From Promethearchaeota archaeon (GTDB taxonomy: Archaea; Asgardarchaeota; Lokiarchaeia; Sigyniarchaeales; SOKP01), in contig JAGXNO010000025.1 in NCBI GenBank assembly GCA_019894975.1, positions 1 to 52,085 of the forward strand: a stretch of DNA of 52,085 nt, read 5' to 3'. Under the pieces are notes generated by a model. That model saw only the letters and a list, made by a program, of their open reading frames with translations. It had not been told where the DNA came from and ran no database searches. Below are positions 42,783 to 52,085 of the stretch, in pieces. The first letter of the stretch is position 1. The number at the start of each line of letters is the position of its first letter. The position numbers were made by a program, and so were the translations under genes.

Positions 42783-45173
42783 TTGAAGGACTATAAAACA
42801 ATTGAAATTAATATTACCGGAATTGTTCAGGGAGTAGGTTTCAGACCCTTTTTATTTAATCTAGCTCGTTCCTTAAATTTAAATGGGTATATATTAAATA
42901 GAGGGAATGCTGGAGTTAAATTAATTCTCCAAGGTAATTCACATATCTTAGATCGATTTTTAGAAGAAATTGATCGTAAGAAACCTAAAATTTCCTATAT
43001 TGAAAATATAGAAACAAATTATTTAGATAATTCTGAAGAATTTCATACTTTGGAAATCCGGAAAAGTGAAGAAGGTCGCGGTGTTAGTTTAACACTCCCT
43101 CCAGACATTTCAATCTGTAATGAATGCTTAAGAGACATGCGTAACCCCCAACAAAAAAAGTATTATAATTATCCGTTCATAGCGTGTGCTGTTTGTGGAC
43201 CAAGATTTACAACCGTAACTGAATTACCTTACGATAGGGAACGGAGTACAATGGTTAATTTTCCATTTTGTCTACAAGCTGAACCAGAATCCTGCATTCA
43301 GGAATATTCAGACTTTAATAATAGGAGGTTTCATGCTCAAACTTTTGCATGTTCAGTATGTGGACCTCAATATACACTTTATAATAGACAAAAAGAGATT
43401 ATCGTAGATGATCCAATAAGTAAAGTTTTACAGGAAACAGTTAAGAGAATAAATGAAGGAGGAATTGTCGCAGTTAAGGGTATTGGGGGCGTTCATTTAG
43501 TTTGTTTAGCAGATGATGATGTAATTCTTAAATTACGTAAAAGAAAAGGAGAAAGAAAATTTAAGCCATTTGCCTTGATGGTTCCAGATTTACAGATCGT
43601 GAATGATACTCTAAAAATTTCAGTTAAGGAAAAAGAACTATTAAAATCATTTCGTAAGCCGATTGTCCTATTAGAGAGGAATCAGTTGGTTAAAAATTCA
43701 ATAATAAGTGAAGAAGTTGCTCCCGGGTTAAACAATGTTGGAATTATGTTACCATACGCTGGAATCCATCATTTATTATTTGATTTTATAGGAAACAAGC
43801 CGTTAATTTATACTAGTGGTAATAAATCATATATCCCAATGGGAATTGAAAATTCCGAAATATTTGAACAACTTCAAAACCTTGCTGATTTATTTTTACT
43901 TCATAACAGGCCAATTTATCAAAGAGCTGATGATAGCGTTTTAAGAATTCATGACGGAAAAGTAAAATTAATTAGAAGATCCAGAGGTTATGTCCCTGAA
44001 TATATATCATTACCATTTGAAGTAGATCTTCCCGGAGCAATCGCTACAGGTCCACTATTAGCTGTAACTGGAGCAATAATGAGACGAAACAGGATTTTTC
44101 CAACACAACATATTGGGAACGTTTCCCATTTGGAAACATATGAATTTCTAAAGGATGCTCTTTTTCACATGAAAACTCTTCTACAAATAAAAGATTCCGA
44201 AATTAAGTTTATTGCCTGTGATGCTCATCCGGAATTTATAACAACAAAATTCGCTAGCGAACTTGGGGAACAATTTAAATGTGATATCTATAAAATCCAA
44301 CATCATTACGCACATATTTTATCTTTAATGGCAGAGAATAATGTAGAAAAGGACGAAAGAATCATAGGAATTGCTACTGATGGGGTTGGTTATGGTGAAG
44401 ATGGTAATATTTGGGGAGGAGAAATATTATTAAGTTCTTACAATGATTATAAACGTGTAGGTCACTTAGAATATCAACCTATGGTCGGAGGTGATCGTTG
44501 TACTAAATATCCTGCTCGAATGACGGCATCAACCATAATAAATTCATTAGGAATAGATGAATCAGAAAATATTTTTAAGAAGCTCAAATTGGAAAACGAT
44601 CTCGAATACGGAATTACTGAATTAGAAACATTAATCTCCCAATTTAAGCATGCCAATGGTAAGTTTCCTTCACAAAACATTCCACTGACAAGTTCTACAG
44701 GCCGGATTTTTGATACTGTGTCATATCTATTAGGAGCATCAAAAATAAAGACATATCGAGGAGAACCTGCTATGAGACTTGAGGCTATGGCTATGAGAGG
44801 AAATCCTGATAAAATTGATTTAAAAATTGGATTCAGTAAGAAAAATAGTATATACATAATAAAAACCTCAGATTTGGTAATTGACTTAATGTCGTTATTA
44901 GAAGAAGATAAATTTAAAAATAAGGATATTGCTGCTAGATTTCAAATTGAGCTCGGAAGAACTTTTGCTGAGATAGCTATAAAATTGGGCACTGAAAATA
45001 AAGTAGATAAAATAGGGTTAACAGGTGGGGTTGCTTATAACTACTCTTTTTCTAATACTATAAAGGAAAATGTGCGCCAATCAGGTTTAACATTTTTGGA
45101 ACATAATACTATCCCTCCTGGGGATGCTGGAGTGAGTATTGGGCAATTGATTGGAGGATTATTTGCATATTAA
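42783..45173 (+). CDS. hypF: Carbamoyltransferase HypF
   Basis: A 796-residue enzyme that turns carbamoyl phosphate into a carbamoyl adenylate and loads HypE. Domains: acylphosphatase (GIVQGVGFRPFLFNLA, ILNRGNAGVKL), zinc fingers (CNECLRDM, CAVCGPRFT, FACSVCGP), YrdC-like (GGIVAVKGIGGVHLVC) and Kae1-like carbamoyltransferase (IQHHYAHILSLMAE, TGGVAYNYSF). The third zinc-finger half, usually CxxC (FPLCPRC), is here FPFCLQAEPESC, with a wider Cys spacing. There is no ATG at the start; TTG 42783 puts the protein at its expected N-terminus. Confidence 0.93.
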   Translation: MKDYKTIEINITGIVQGVGFRPFLFNLARSLNLNGYILNRGNAGVKLILQGNSHILDRFLEEIDRKKPKISYIENIETNYLDNSEEFHTLEIRKSEEGRGVSLTLPPDISICNECLRDMRNPQQKKYYNYPFIACAVCGPRFTTVTELPYDRERSTMVNFPFCLQAEPESCIQEYSDFNNRRFHAQTFACSVCGPQYTLYNRQKEIIVDDPISKVLQETVKRINEGGIVAVKGIGGVHLVCLADDDVILKLRKRKGERKFKPFALMVPDLQIVNDTLKISVKEKELLKSFRKPIVLLERNQLVKNSIISEEVAPGLNNVGIMLPYAGIHHLLFDFIGNKPLIYTSGNKSYIPMGIENSEIFEQLQNLADLFLLHNRPIYQRADDSVLRIHDGKVKLIRRSRGYVPEYISLPFEVDLPGAIATGPLLAVTGAIMRRNRIFPTQHIGNVSHLETYEFLKDALFHMKTLLQIKDSEIKFIACDAHPEFITTKFASELGEQFKCDIYKIQHHYAHILSLMAENNVEKDERIIGIATDGVGYGEDGNIWGGEILLSSYNDYKRVGHLEYQPMVGGDRCTKYPARMTASTIINSLGIDESENIFKKLKLENDLEYGITELETLISQFKHANGKFPSQNIPLTSSTGRIFDTVSYLLGASKIKTYRGEPAMRLEAMAMRGNPDKIDLKIGFSKKNSIYIIKTSDLVIDLMSLLEEDKFKNKDIAARFQIELGRTFAEIAIKLGTENKVDKIGLTGGVAYNYSFSNTIKENVRQSGLTFLEHNTIPPGDAGVSIGQLIGGLFAY

Positions 45174-45248
45174 GTAGGATTAAAAGAATTATTAAGATTA
45201 CTCTTGTATTATAATTATTATAAAAATTACTCAAATATTGTATAAAAA

Positions 45249-46319
45249 ATGATAGTGAATGATGAACATAAAGAAACTCTAATCAAGATTGCTAAAAAAC
45301 TGATTAGAAAGCCACATTCGGTTCCAACAGACGAAAACGATGAACCGACAGAAACATATATCGAATATTTAAGTCTTATGTATAATCCTGAAGTCTCAAA
45401 AATTGTTCTGCAACTCCCTGTTTTTCCTGATGGAATACATATTGCAAAGTTCGCTAAAACTATTGCTATTGATAAAGAAGAATTAATAGAAAAGCTTAAA
45501 GAGGTTAGTAGAAAACGATTCGTGATAACCAGGGGAAAAGTATATGCATTACCTGATCCTTTTCTAATCTATGACGCTCCTTTCATAATTAAAGAAAATT
45601 ATGAAGGCCCTGATGGGAAAAAATTTGCCGATTTAAGCAGAAAATTTTTCATAGAAGATGAGTATTATAGAAAGTGGGAGACATCATGGAAGGGAACACC
45701 TTATATGAGAGTTTTAACCGTTAGTGAAGAAATTGACCCAGAACATGAAATAATCCCTTTAGAAGAAGTTTATAGTATAATAGATAATAATAATTCTTTT
45801 GCAGTTATTGATTGTCCATGCCGAGTAAGAGCGGGGATTAGTGGAGTTAGAGAATGCACTGATAAATATCCGCTTCATAACTGTCTTCAAATAGGTTTTG
45901 CTGCCGAAAATATCGGTGAAGAACCTGGTGCTACTAAAATTTCAAAAGAAGAAGCAAAGGAAATAGTGAAACAATCTGCAGAAATAGGGCTTGTACTAGC
46001 AACTGACAATTCAGCGAAATTTGCTACTGTTATATGTTCTTGTTGCGAATGTTGTTGTGGGATGTTGAGAGGTTTAACTGAATTTGATAACCCAAGAGCC
46101 ATAGCTAAGGCGAATTATATATCAACTATAGATGATGATGCATGTACGGCCTGTGAAACATGTATTGAACGTTGTAAATTTAATGCAATTACTGTGGATG
46201 ACTTTGCTCACGTAAATCCTGATAGATGTATAGGGTGTGGATTATGTGCTGTTACATGTCCCAGTGACGCGATAATGATGAAACGGTTTGAAAGAGAAAA
46301 AATACCTGGTATGTCATAA
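45249..46319 (+). CDS. 4Fe-4S ferredoxin-domain protein of unknown function
   Basis: 356 residues: a winged-helix-like N-terminal part (about 1-100), a central region with several Cys groups (DCPCRVRAG, CTDKYPLHNC, VICSCCECCCGMLRG) and a C-terminal double [4Fe-4S] ferredoxin (CTACETCIERCKFNAI and CIGCGLCAVTCPSDAI). Similar proteins are widespread in anaerobic archaea and bacteria, annotated only as 4Fe-4S binding. The dense CCECCC group is notable and might hold an additional cluster. The first domain could bind DNA or a partner protein. Confidence 0.75.
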   Translation: MIVNDEHKETLIKIAKKLIRKPHSVPTDENDEPTETYIEYLSLMYNPEVSKIVLQLPVFPDGIHIAKFAKTIAIDKEELIEKLKEVSRKRFVITRGKVYALPDPFLIYDAPFIIKENYEGPDGKKFADLSRKFFIEDEYYRKWETSWKGTPYMRVLTVSEEIDPEHEIIPLEEVYSIIDNNNSFAVIDCPCRVRAGISGVRECTDKYPLHNCLQIGFAAENIGEEPGATKISKEEAKEIVKQSAEIGLVLATDNSAKFATVICSCCECCCGMLRGLTEFDNPRAIAKANYISTIDDDACTACETCIERCKFNAITVDDFAHVNPDRCIGCGLCAVTCPSDAIMMKRFEREKIPGMS

Positions 46320-46378
46320 GATTTATTTTAATACCATTTTTGTATTACCTAAGCTATGATAGAAAAAGATAAGAGAAA

Positions 46379-47194
46379 ATGCCCCTAACAAAACGAATTA
46401 TTCCTTGTTTAGATGTAACAAACAACAGAGTAGTTAAAGGAACGAAATTCATTGATCTTAAGGATGCAGGAGATGCAATTGAATTAGCACGGTTTTATGA
46501 TGAAAGTGGTGCTGATGAGCTTGTTTTTTTAGATATCACCGCATCTTCAGACAAAAGAAAAATCTTGATAGATCTAGTTGAAAGAACGGGGGAAGAAGTA
46601 TTCATTCCTTTTACTGTTGGAGGAGGATTAAGATCAGTCCAAGACATAAAGCAAATTTTAAGAGCAGGGGCCGATAAGGTCACTTTAAATACTGCTGCTG
46701 TTCAAAATCCTGATTTAATAAGAGAAAGTGCGAATATCTTCGGTTCTCAATGTATTGTAATTGCTATAGATGCGAAAAGGAATTATGTAAATTCTCCAGA
46801 GGACGCAAAAGAAAAAGTTCTTGTAAAAGTAAATAATGAGTATTGTTGGTGGGAAGTATATATTCATGGAGGAAGAACTCCAACTGGAAAGGATGCTCTT
46901 TTATGGGGTGAGGAAGTTACTAGTTTAGGAAGTGGTGAAATTCTCTTAACTTCTATGGATTGTGATGGAACAAAAGATGGTTACGATTTAGAATTAACAA
47001 AGGCTTTTAATGAAAGACTAAATGTTCCAATAATTGCTTCGGGTGGTGCAGGAAATCCTCAACACATTATAGATGTGTTCACAGTTAGTAAGGCTGATGC
47101 TGCCTTAGCTGCCTCAATCTTTCATTACAACGAATATCCTATAGATGTGGTAAAGCAAGAATGCAATAAAGCCGGAATCCCTATGAGGTTATAA
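46379..47194 (+). CDS. hisF: Imidazole glycerol phosphate synthase cyclase subunit HisF
   Basis: A 271-residue beta/alpha barrel that, with ammonia from HisH, makes imidazole glycerol phosphate and [21 protein letters not shown] carries the first catalytic Asp, [10 protein letters not shown] and [13 protein letters not shown] follow, [10 protein letters not shown] carries the second Asp, and [13 protein letters not shown] binds phosphate. It is followed by hisH after two bases. Other histidine genes are not in the window. Confidence 0.95.
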   Translation: MPLTKRIIPCLDVTNNRVVKGTKFIDLKDAGDAIELARFYDESGADELVFLDITASSDKRKILIDLVERTGEEVFIPFTVGGGLRSVQDIKQILRAGADKVTLNTAAVQNPDLIRESANIFGSQCIVIAIDAKRNYVNSPEDAKEKVLVKVNNEYCWWEVYIHGGRTPTGKDALLWGEEVTSLGSGEILLTSMDCDGTKDGYDLELTKAFNERLNVPIIASGGAGNPQHIIDVFTVSKADAALAASIFHYNEYPIDVVKQECNKAGIPMRL

Positions 47195-47196
47195 AC

Positions 47197-47826
47197 ATGT
47201 CGTTTAATATTGCAATAATAGATTACGAAATGGGAAACATGAAGAGTATCTACAAGTGCTTGAAATATTTAAATGTTAACAGTTCAATTACATCTGATCC
47301 TAATGTGATATTAGATGCAAATGGTGTTATATTACCAGGTGTTGGCGCTTTTGGTGATGCAATAAAACATCTTAAGGAAAAAAATCTACTAAATATAATT
47401 CATCAAATAGTCAATGAAGGTAAACCCTTACTAGGCATCTGTTTAGGACTTCAACTTTTATTTGCTACAAGCTCTGAGATGGGGAACTTTAAAGGGCTCA
47501 ATTTAATTAAGGGTGAAGTAATTTTGTTTGAAGCTGGTAAAGTTATTAAGGTTCCACATATAGGATGGAATAATGTGGATATCCAAAATTTAGATCATTT
47601 TCTAGTTCAAGGAATCCCTGACAAATCATATTTTTACTTTGTGCATAGCTTCTATAGTGTACCTGAAAATGAAGAAAATATATTAGGACTTACAAAATAC
47701 GGAGATATTGAATTCTGTTCAATTGCTTGTAAAGATAATGTTATCGCAACCCAATTCCATCCCGAGAAATCTAGTGAATATGGGATTAGGATTTATCAAA
47801 ATTTTATAGATTTTTGTAAAAAATGA
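47197..47826 (+). CDS. hisH: Imidazole glycerol phosphate synthase glutaminase subunit HisH
   Basis: A 209-residue class I glutamine amidotransferase supplying ammonia to HisF. Catalytic triad: Cys in LLGICLGLQLLF, and His and Glu in ATQFHPEKSSEYG. The N-terminus IAIIDYEMGNMKSI is the HisH hallmark. It ends with a normal TGA stop, which shows that UGA is not generally reassigned in this genome. A separate gene follows 72 bases later. Confidence 0.95.
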   Translation: MSFNIAIIDYEMGNMKSIYKCLKYLNVNSSITSDPNVILDANGVILPGVGAFGDAIKHLKEKNLLNIIHQIVNEGKPLLGICLGLQLLFATSSEMGNFKGLNLIKGEVILFEAGKVIKVPHIGWNNVDIQNLDHFLVQGIPDKSYFYFVHSFYSVPENEENILGLTKYGDIEFCSIACKDNVIATQFHPEKSSEYGIRIYQNFIDFCKK

Positions 47827-47897
47827 GCTATTTTTCATAGTAGATTAATAAAATTGTTTAATAGGAACACTTCAAAATTACTATATAGTGAATTGAT

Positions 47898-49295
47898 ATG
47901 GGTGGTCTTTTCGGAGTTTTTTCAAATGAAGATTGTATAGACGATTTATTCTTTGGGACTGACTATCATAGCCATTTGGGAACCGTAAGAGGCGGTTTGG
48001 CAGTTAAAAATTCTGGTGGATTTCAAAGATTTATAAAAAACATTACAACTTCTCAATTCAGGTCAAAATTTGAAAAGGATATCAAGAAAATGCACGGTAA
48101 CAAAGGAATTGGTGTAATTAGTGATTTTGAAGATCAACCTTTGATAATAAATTCACGATTAGGTGTATTTGCAATTTCTACAGTAGGGAAAATAAATAAT
48201 CTTGATCAAATAGCAGAAGAAGCATTAAAAAACGGAAATCATTTTTCAGAAATGCATGGTGGTGAAATCAATCCTACAGAAATGGTTGCGACAATAATTA
48301 GTCAAGGTCAAACCTTTGAAGAAGGAATACAAAAAGCACAAAATATGATTGATGGCTCGTGTACAATGCTTTTATTAACTGAGGAAGGAATTTATGCCGC
48401 AAGAGATAAGTTAGGCAGAACACCCCTTATTTTGGGAGAAAAACCTGGTGCTTATGCTGTTACTATGGAAACTAGTGCTTTCCCAAATCTGGGTTATAAA
48501 ATATCAAAATACCTTGGACCTGGTGAGGTTGTCTTTATAAACGGAGAAGGATTTGAACAAAAAATTCCTCCTGGAGATAGGTTGCAAATTTGTTCATTTC
48601 TATGGGTTTATTATGGATATCCTGCATCCAATTACGAAGGAATTAATGTAGAAGTTGTTCGCTATAAATGTGGCTCTTATTTGGCAAGAAATGATGATGT
48701 AGAAATTGATATAGTAGCAGGTATCCCCGATTCTGGCACAGCACATGGTTTGGGATATGCAAATGAGGCAAAAGTTCCTTATTCACGACCTTATGTAAAA
48801 TATACTCCAACTTGGCCTCGAAGTTTTATGCCTCAAGATCAATCAATAAGAGATCTGGTTGCCATTATGAAGCTCATCCCAATTAAAGAGTTAATTAAAG
48901 ACAAACGCCTTCTTTTCTGCGAGGATTCAATCGTTCGAGGAACCCAGCTTAAAAAAACAATCCAGCGTTTATTTGATTCTGGTGCAAAAGAAGTTCACAT
49001 GCGACCTGCTTGTCCGCCATTAGTATATGGTTGTAAATTTCTCAATTTCTCTCGTTCTCGATCTGAATTAGATTTAGCGGGACGATGGGCTATAAAAGAA
49101 TTGATTGGGAGAGATATTGGAGATCCTGCGGGATATATTGACCCGGAATCTGATAATTATAAAGCTATGGTTGAAGTAATCCGCAAAAGGCTAGGTTTAA
49201 CAACATTACAATACCAGAAACTTGAGGACTTAGTGAATGCCATTGGGTTACCTAAAGAAAAGTTATGCACCTATTGTTGGGATGGGGTAGAATAA
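47898..49295 (+). CDS. PurF paralogue lacking the N-terminal catalytic cysteine
   Basis: A 465-residue protein with the full PurF layout: an N-terminal Ntn-type glutaminase domain and a C-terminal phosphoribosyltransferase domain with the PRPP motif LLFCEDSIVRGTQ. It begins MGGLFGVFS where true PurF has a Cys after processing (CGIFG or CAIFG), so residue 2 is Gly and glutamine hydrolysis is not expected. HLGTVRGGLAV replaces the usual LQHRGQES. Similar MGG-type paralogues occur in anaerobic bacteria. It may use free ammonia or be regulatory. The genuine purF is convergent, 13 bases away. Confidence 0.85.
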   Translation: MGGLFGVFSNEDCIDDLFFGTDYHSHLGTVRGGLAVKNSGGFQRFIKNITTSQFRSKFEKDIKKMHGNKGIGVISDFEDQPLIINSRLGVFAISTVGKINNLDQIAEEALKNGNHFSEMHGGEINPTEMVATIISQGQTFEEGIQKAQNMIDGSCTMLLLTEEGIYAARDKLGRTPLILGEKPGAYAVTMETSAFPNLGYKISKYLGPGEVVFINGEGFEQKIPPGDRLQICSFLWVYYGYPASNYEGINVEVVRYKCGSYLARNDDVEIDIVAGIPDSGTAHGLGYANEAKVPYSRPYVKYTPTWPRSFMPQDQSIRDLVAIMKLIPIKELIKDKRLLFCEDSIVRGTQLKKTIQRLFDSGAKEVHMRPACPPLVYGCKFLNFSRSRSELDLAGRWAIKELIGRDIGDPAGYIDPESDNYKAMVEVIRKRLGLTTLQYQKLEDLVNAIGLPKEKLCTYCWDGVE

Positions 49296-49308
49296 CCAAC
49301 CTTATTTA

Positions 49309-50805
49309 TTAAGCTCTACTTTTAACAATTGACTTTTCCATTTCTGCCAATTTTTGCACAGATTTCAGCGGATATATCCCTGTTAAACATGCTAAACATA
49401 ATTCGCTTTGATTTTTTTGAAGTGCTTTCATCAGACATTCAATAGTTTGATATATTAAAGTGTCTGCTCCTGTTTTTTTTCGAATTTCTTCAATGTAATC
49501 TTCACCATAGAGTTCTTGAAACCTTCCAGCGATTAATTCATTTTTTGTAGGAAAATCAATTCCCATATAACATGGACTAATGATAGGAGGGGAACTTATG
49601 CGTAAGTGAACCTGTTTTGCTTCCCCCTTATCCTTTAAAAGTGCAATAATTTGCTGCGTTGTAGTTCCCCTGACAATTGAATCATCTAAGAGGATAACAT
49701 CCTTACCGGAAATAACACTCTTGATTGGATTTAGTTTTTCTTTTACTGCTATTTTTCGTTTTGCTTGACCTGGTATAATAAAAGTTCTGTGAACATATCT
49801 ATTTTTCATCAATCCTTCTACATATGGTAGTTTAGCCTCTTTCGCATATCCTACAGCGAAACTTCGTCCTGAATCAGGAACAGGTACTACTACAGCATTG
49901 TCTCTTATTTCAGAATTCATTAAAATAGGATCATTTTTAGCTAGATATTCACCTAATCTCAATCTTGCTTCTGCAACTGAAACACCATCTATTGTCGAAT
50001 CTGGTCTAGCAAAATATACGAATTCGAATTGACATAATGCAGTTCTGTTTGATTTTATAATAATTTCAGAGTGAATGTCTTTTTGATGGCTTAGGTGCAC
50101 TATTTCACCAGGTAAAACATCTCTTATTAAATCTCCACCTACAACATCTATAGCACAAGATTCAGATGCCACAAAATAGATATTTCTCTTAGTGTTTTTT
50201 AATTCACCAATACAGAGAGGCTTAAATCCAAGGGGATCTCTCATCGCGTAAATATCTCCTTCAGAAGTCATCAATATTAAGGAATATGAGCCATCCAACA
50301 GTCTACCAGCTAATGTTAAAACTTCTGGCCAGTCTTCTGATCCTAAAGCAATCGAACCAATTAGTTGTGCTATAACCTCAGTATCGGTATCAGTAATGAA
50401 CACACGTCCCATTTCATCCATATTTTTTTTAACTTCATCAAAATTAGCAATTGTTCCATTAAAAGCCATCGAAAATTCAATTTCGTTATTCTTAAAGTGA
50501 AATGGTTGCATGTAATCGGTAGATTTATATCCTGTTGCTCCCGTGGTGGCATACCTATTATGTCCAATACCTACATTTCCCCAATACTGAGACAAAACTT
50601 TACTTTCTAAAACTTTTGAAACTAAGCCACTTTTTTTGTAAGTTATAATATTACCACCCGTCTTTAAGATTGAAATACCTGTTGATTCTTGTCCTCGATG
50701 TTGTAACGCCATTAATCCTTGATATAAGAGTTTAGATACAGAATAACCTATATCATCAGAAATAACACCAAAAATAGCGCAATGGTCTTTTACTTTATCT
50801 CTCAT
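49309..50805 (-). CDS. purF: Amidophosphoribosyltransferase PurF
   Basis: Catalyses the first step of purine synthesis (PRPP + glutamine to phosphoribosylamine). The 498-residue protein starts with a short propeptide MRDKVKDH that would be removed to expose Cys9 (CAIFGV). GLMALQHRGQESTG and GIGHNRYATTG are glutaminase motifs, MAFNGTIAN the ammonia-tunnel loop, and VILLDDSIVRGTTT the PRPP site. Cys residues near the C-terminus (ELCLACLTG) fit the [4Fe-4S]-containing class of PurF. Confidence 0.95.
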   Translation of the reverse strand: MRDKVKDHCAIFGVISDDIGYSVSKLLYQGLMALQHRGQESTGISILKTGGNIITYKKSGLVSKVLESKVLSQYWGNVGIGHNRYATTGATGYKSTDYMQPFHFKNNEIEFSMAFNGTIANFDEVKKNMDEMGRVFITDTDTEVIAQLIGSIALGSEDWPEVLTLAGRLLDGSYSLILMTSEGDIYAMRDPLGFKPLCIGELKNTKRNIYFVASESCAIDVVGGDLIRDVLPGEIVHLSHQKDIHSEIIIKSNRTALCQFEFVYFARPDSTIDGVSVAEARLRLGEYLAKNDPILMNSEIRDNAVVVPVPDSGRSFAVGYAKEAKLPYVEGLMKNRYVHRTFIIPGQAKRKIAVKEKLNPIKSVISGKDVILLDDSIVRGTTTQQIIALLKDKGEAKQVHLRISSPPIISPCYMGIDFPTKNELIAGRFQELYGEDYIEEIRKKTGADTLIYQTIECLMKALQKNQSELCLACLTGIYPLKSVQKLAEMEKSIVKSRA

Positions 50806-50940
50806 TTTTATTCTAAATTGTTTAAAGAGCTTTCTAGTGTGATAATTAAGAGAAGAACTTTAATTATCTTCAATTAATTTAAATCATAAATAATTTTTAA
50901 TAATTAGTCTAATTGATTATTAACTATTTTATATAAAATC

Positions 50941-51621
50941 GTGTCAAGTATAAGAAATAAAACTAAATACTTAGCTGTGTCTATTTTAATCGGAGGTAGA
51001 AGTACTCGTTTTGGAAGTGATAAAGGTCTTTTCGAATACTTAGGGAAGCCTTTAATATCTCATCAACTTGATACATTGAGCAATCTTAATCACGATATTT
51101 TCTTAGTAGCCAATTCAAAGGAACAAGTTCAAAATTATATCGATCGGATCGATATTAAATACATTACAGGATTTATCATAGATGAAAATAATGTCTTACC
51201 TGATTTCAAATCACATACTCCGATGATTGGTTTATATTCCGCTTCAAAAGAACTTAAGAATTTAGCATATGAAAAAACACTTGTAATTGCATGTGATACT
51301 CCATTAATTAAATATGATGTTTTAGAACTTTTAATTAAGCAATCAATTGGATATGATTGTTGTATTCCTCAATGGAATAATAATTTTGTTGAACCACTCT
51401 TTGCTACTTATTCAATTAAAAAATTGCTTAGAAAGGTAAAAGAAAATTTTAAGGAAAATAATCTTAAATTGTCAAATCTTTTAGATAAAAGCTGGAAAAT
51501 TAACTATCTGTCTATTGAAAATGTAATTAAGCCAATAGATAAAAAACTTCTGACTTTTTTTAATATTAACACTTCAAAAGATATTGAAAAGTTAATTAAT
51601 ATCCAAGGAGATAAGACCTAA
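50941..51621 (+). CDS. mobA: MobA-like molybdenum cofactor guanylyltransferase
   Basis: A 226-residue nucleotidyltransferase attaching GMP to molybdopterin, needed for molybdenum or tungsten enzymes. The N-terminal signature ILIGGRSTRFGSDKGLFEYLGKPL matches the LAGGxSxRxGxDK motif, and VIACDTPLI is the metal-binding Asp segment. GTG start at 50941; no better ATG nearby. Related transferases (CofC, IspD) have different signatures, so MobA is preferred. No other Mo-cofactor gene is in the window. Confidence 0.82.
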   Translation: MSSIRNKTKYLAVSILIGGRSTRFGSDKGLFEYLGKPLISHQLDTLSNLNHDIFLVANSKEQVQNYIDRIDIKYITGFIIDENNVLPDFKSHTPMIGLYSASKELKNLAYEKTLVIACDTPLIKYDVLELLIKQSIGYDCCIPQWNNNFVEPLFATYSIKKLLRKVKENFKENNLKLSNLLDKSWKINYLSIENVIKPIDKKLLTFFNINTSKDIEKLINIQGDKT

Positions 51622-51678
51622 CCAACTTCTTTAATTTATTTAACCTTTACATAATAAAAAAAAGAATGTTATATGATA

Positions 51679-52085
51679 TTAATCTAGTGTAGCTCCTCCT
51701 ATTATTCCTAGAACTCCGCCACCAATGGCTAAAAATGATCCAATCCATAAACCCCAAGATACCCCAGGTTGACTCCCAAACAAAAGACTATCAACCGATC
51801 CTAATAATGCCGCTAAATCTTCGAAAGGTCCAATTTCAAGTGCCGCGAAAATTATATATATAATTGGACCAGCTAACATAACTAATCCTCCCAATGCACC
51901 AATCAATTTATTCTCTACTAAGCCACCTAGAATAGCTAGAGCTCCACCCGCAACAACTAATATCCCTACAATTAACCAAATGATTTCTTCTGAATAATCA
52001 GGATCAATAGGAGTACCTCCAGTCTCTCCCGCAACAAACCCAAATCCTCCTTCCCATATCTTTATTACTGCACCTGCATCTAGTC
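51679..52085 (-). CDS. Membrane protein, 5' part cut off by window edge
   Basis: The frame is open from the right edge to the TAG... stop region at 51679 (about 134 codons visible), so the ATG-like start at 51906 is not the true start. The visible part has at least three hydrophobic segments: IIWLIVGILVVAGGALAILGG, ALGGLVMLAGPIIYIIFAA and WGLWIGSFLAIGGGVLGIIGG, rich in Gly. The first and last resemble each other, which suggests an internal repeat. No family recognised. Confidence 0.6.
   Translation of the reverse strand, partial: LDAGAVIKIWEGGFGFVAGETGGTPIDPDYSEEIIWLIVGILVVAGGALAILGGLVENKLIGALGGLVMLAGPIIYIIFAALEIGPFEDLAALLGSVDSLLFGSQPGVSWGLWIGSFLAIGGGVLGIIGGATLD

Noticed and set aside
51679..51906. 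75-residue membrane protein starting at 51906.
   Set aside because: The same frame stays open upstream to the window edge with another membrane segment, so the true gene is longer and 5'-truncated here.

Overview
The window looks like a piece of an anaerobic archaeal genome, most probably an Asgard archaeon of the Lokiarchaeota (Promethearchaeota) type. This is inferred from AT-rich DNA, archaeal enzyme types (Ogg2-type 8-oxoguanine glycosylase, endonuclease V, fused ADP-forming acyl-CoA synthetase, HdrBC, group-3c hydrogenase) and, most tellingly, a UGA/selenocysteine hydrogenase mini-gene (vhuU). That gene is followed by a hairpin resembling a eukaryotic-type SECIS, a combination I recall being described for Lokiarchaeota. 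No rRNA, tRNA, CRISPR array or insertion sequence was recognised.

Layout. 1-11 kb: a clipped secreted protein, an Ogg2 glycosylase, an M29 aminopeptidase broken by an in-frame UGA, two tandem small membrane proteins, an aminotransferase, a BioD/DRTGG protein beside an ADP-forming acyl-CoA synthetase, an ABC-2 exporter and a cyclophilin. 11-19 kb: a coiled-coil/HEAT protein, endonuclease V, a Gfo/Idh/MocA oxidoreductase with no normal start codon, an acetoacetate decarboxylase-like protein, a CooC-like ATPase, HypC and small unknowns. 19-24 kb: a minus-strand operon vhuG-vhuA-vhuU-hdrC-hdrB (H2 / heterodisulfide or ferredoxin electron bifurcation; HdrA and VhuD are not in the window), with an Lrp-type regulator carrying a C-terminal Cys cluster upstream.

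25-39 kb is the most striking part. A complete set of cytochrome c maturation genes (ccmC-ccmD-ccmE on +, ccmB, ccmA and ccmF on -) surrounds three exported proteins. Each of the three carries just one Cys-His pair (TAGCH, HASCH, SSGCH) right after the signal peptide instead of CxxCH. One is a small anchored protein, one is a 1513-residue surface stalk with 14 Ig-like repeats, and one is fused to a four-helix, His-rich (b561-like) membrane domain. A GlcD-like flavoprotein and a GlcF/HdrD-like iron-sulfur protein follow directly. My reading, as inference, is an electron path from a cytoplasmic 2-hydroxyacid-type dehydrogenase through a b/c-type membrane cytochrome to single-thioether c hemes outside the cell, possibly displayed on a long stalk.

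39-52 kb: hydrogenase maturation genes hypE-hypD and hypF around a PI-PLC-like gene, an iron-sulfur protein, hisF-hisH, a PurF paralogue lacking the catalytic cysteine, genuine purF, a MobA-like transferase and a clipped membrane protein. HypC/D/E/F would build the Ni-Fe centre of the Vhu hydrogenase, so the 17-23 kb and 39-45 kb blocks are functionally linked.
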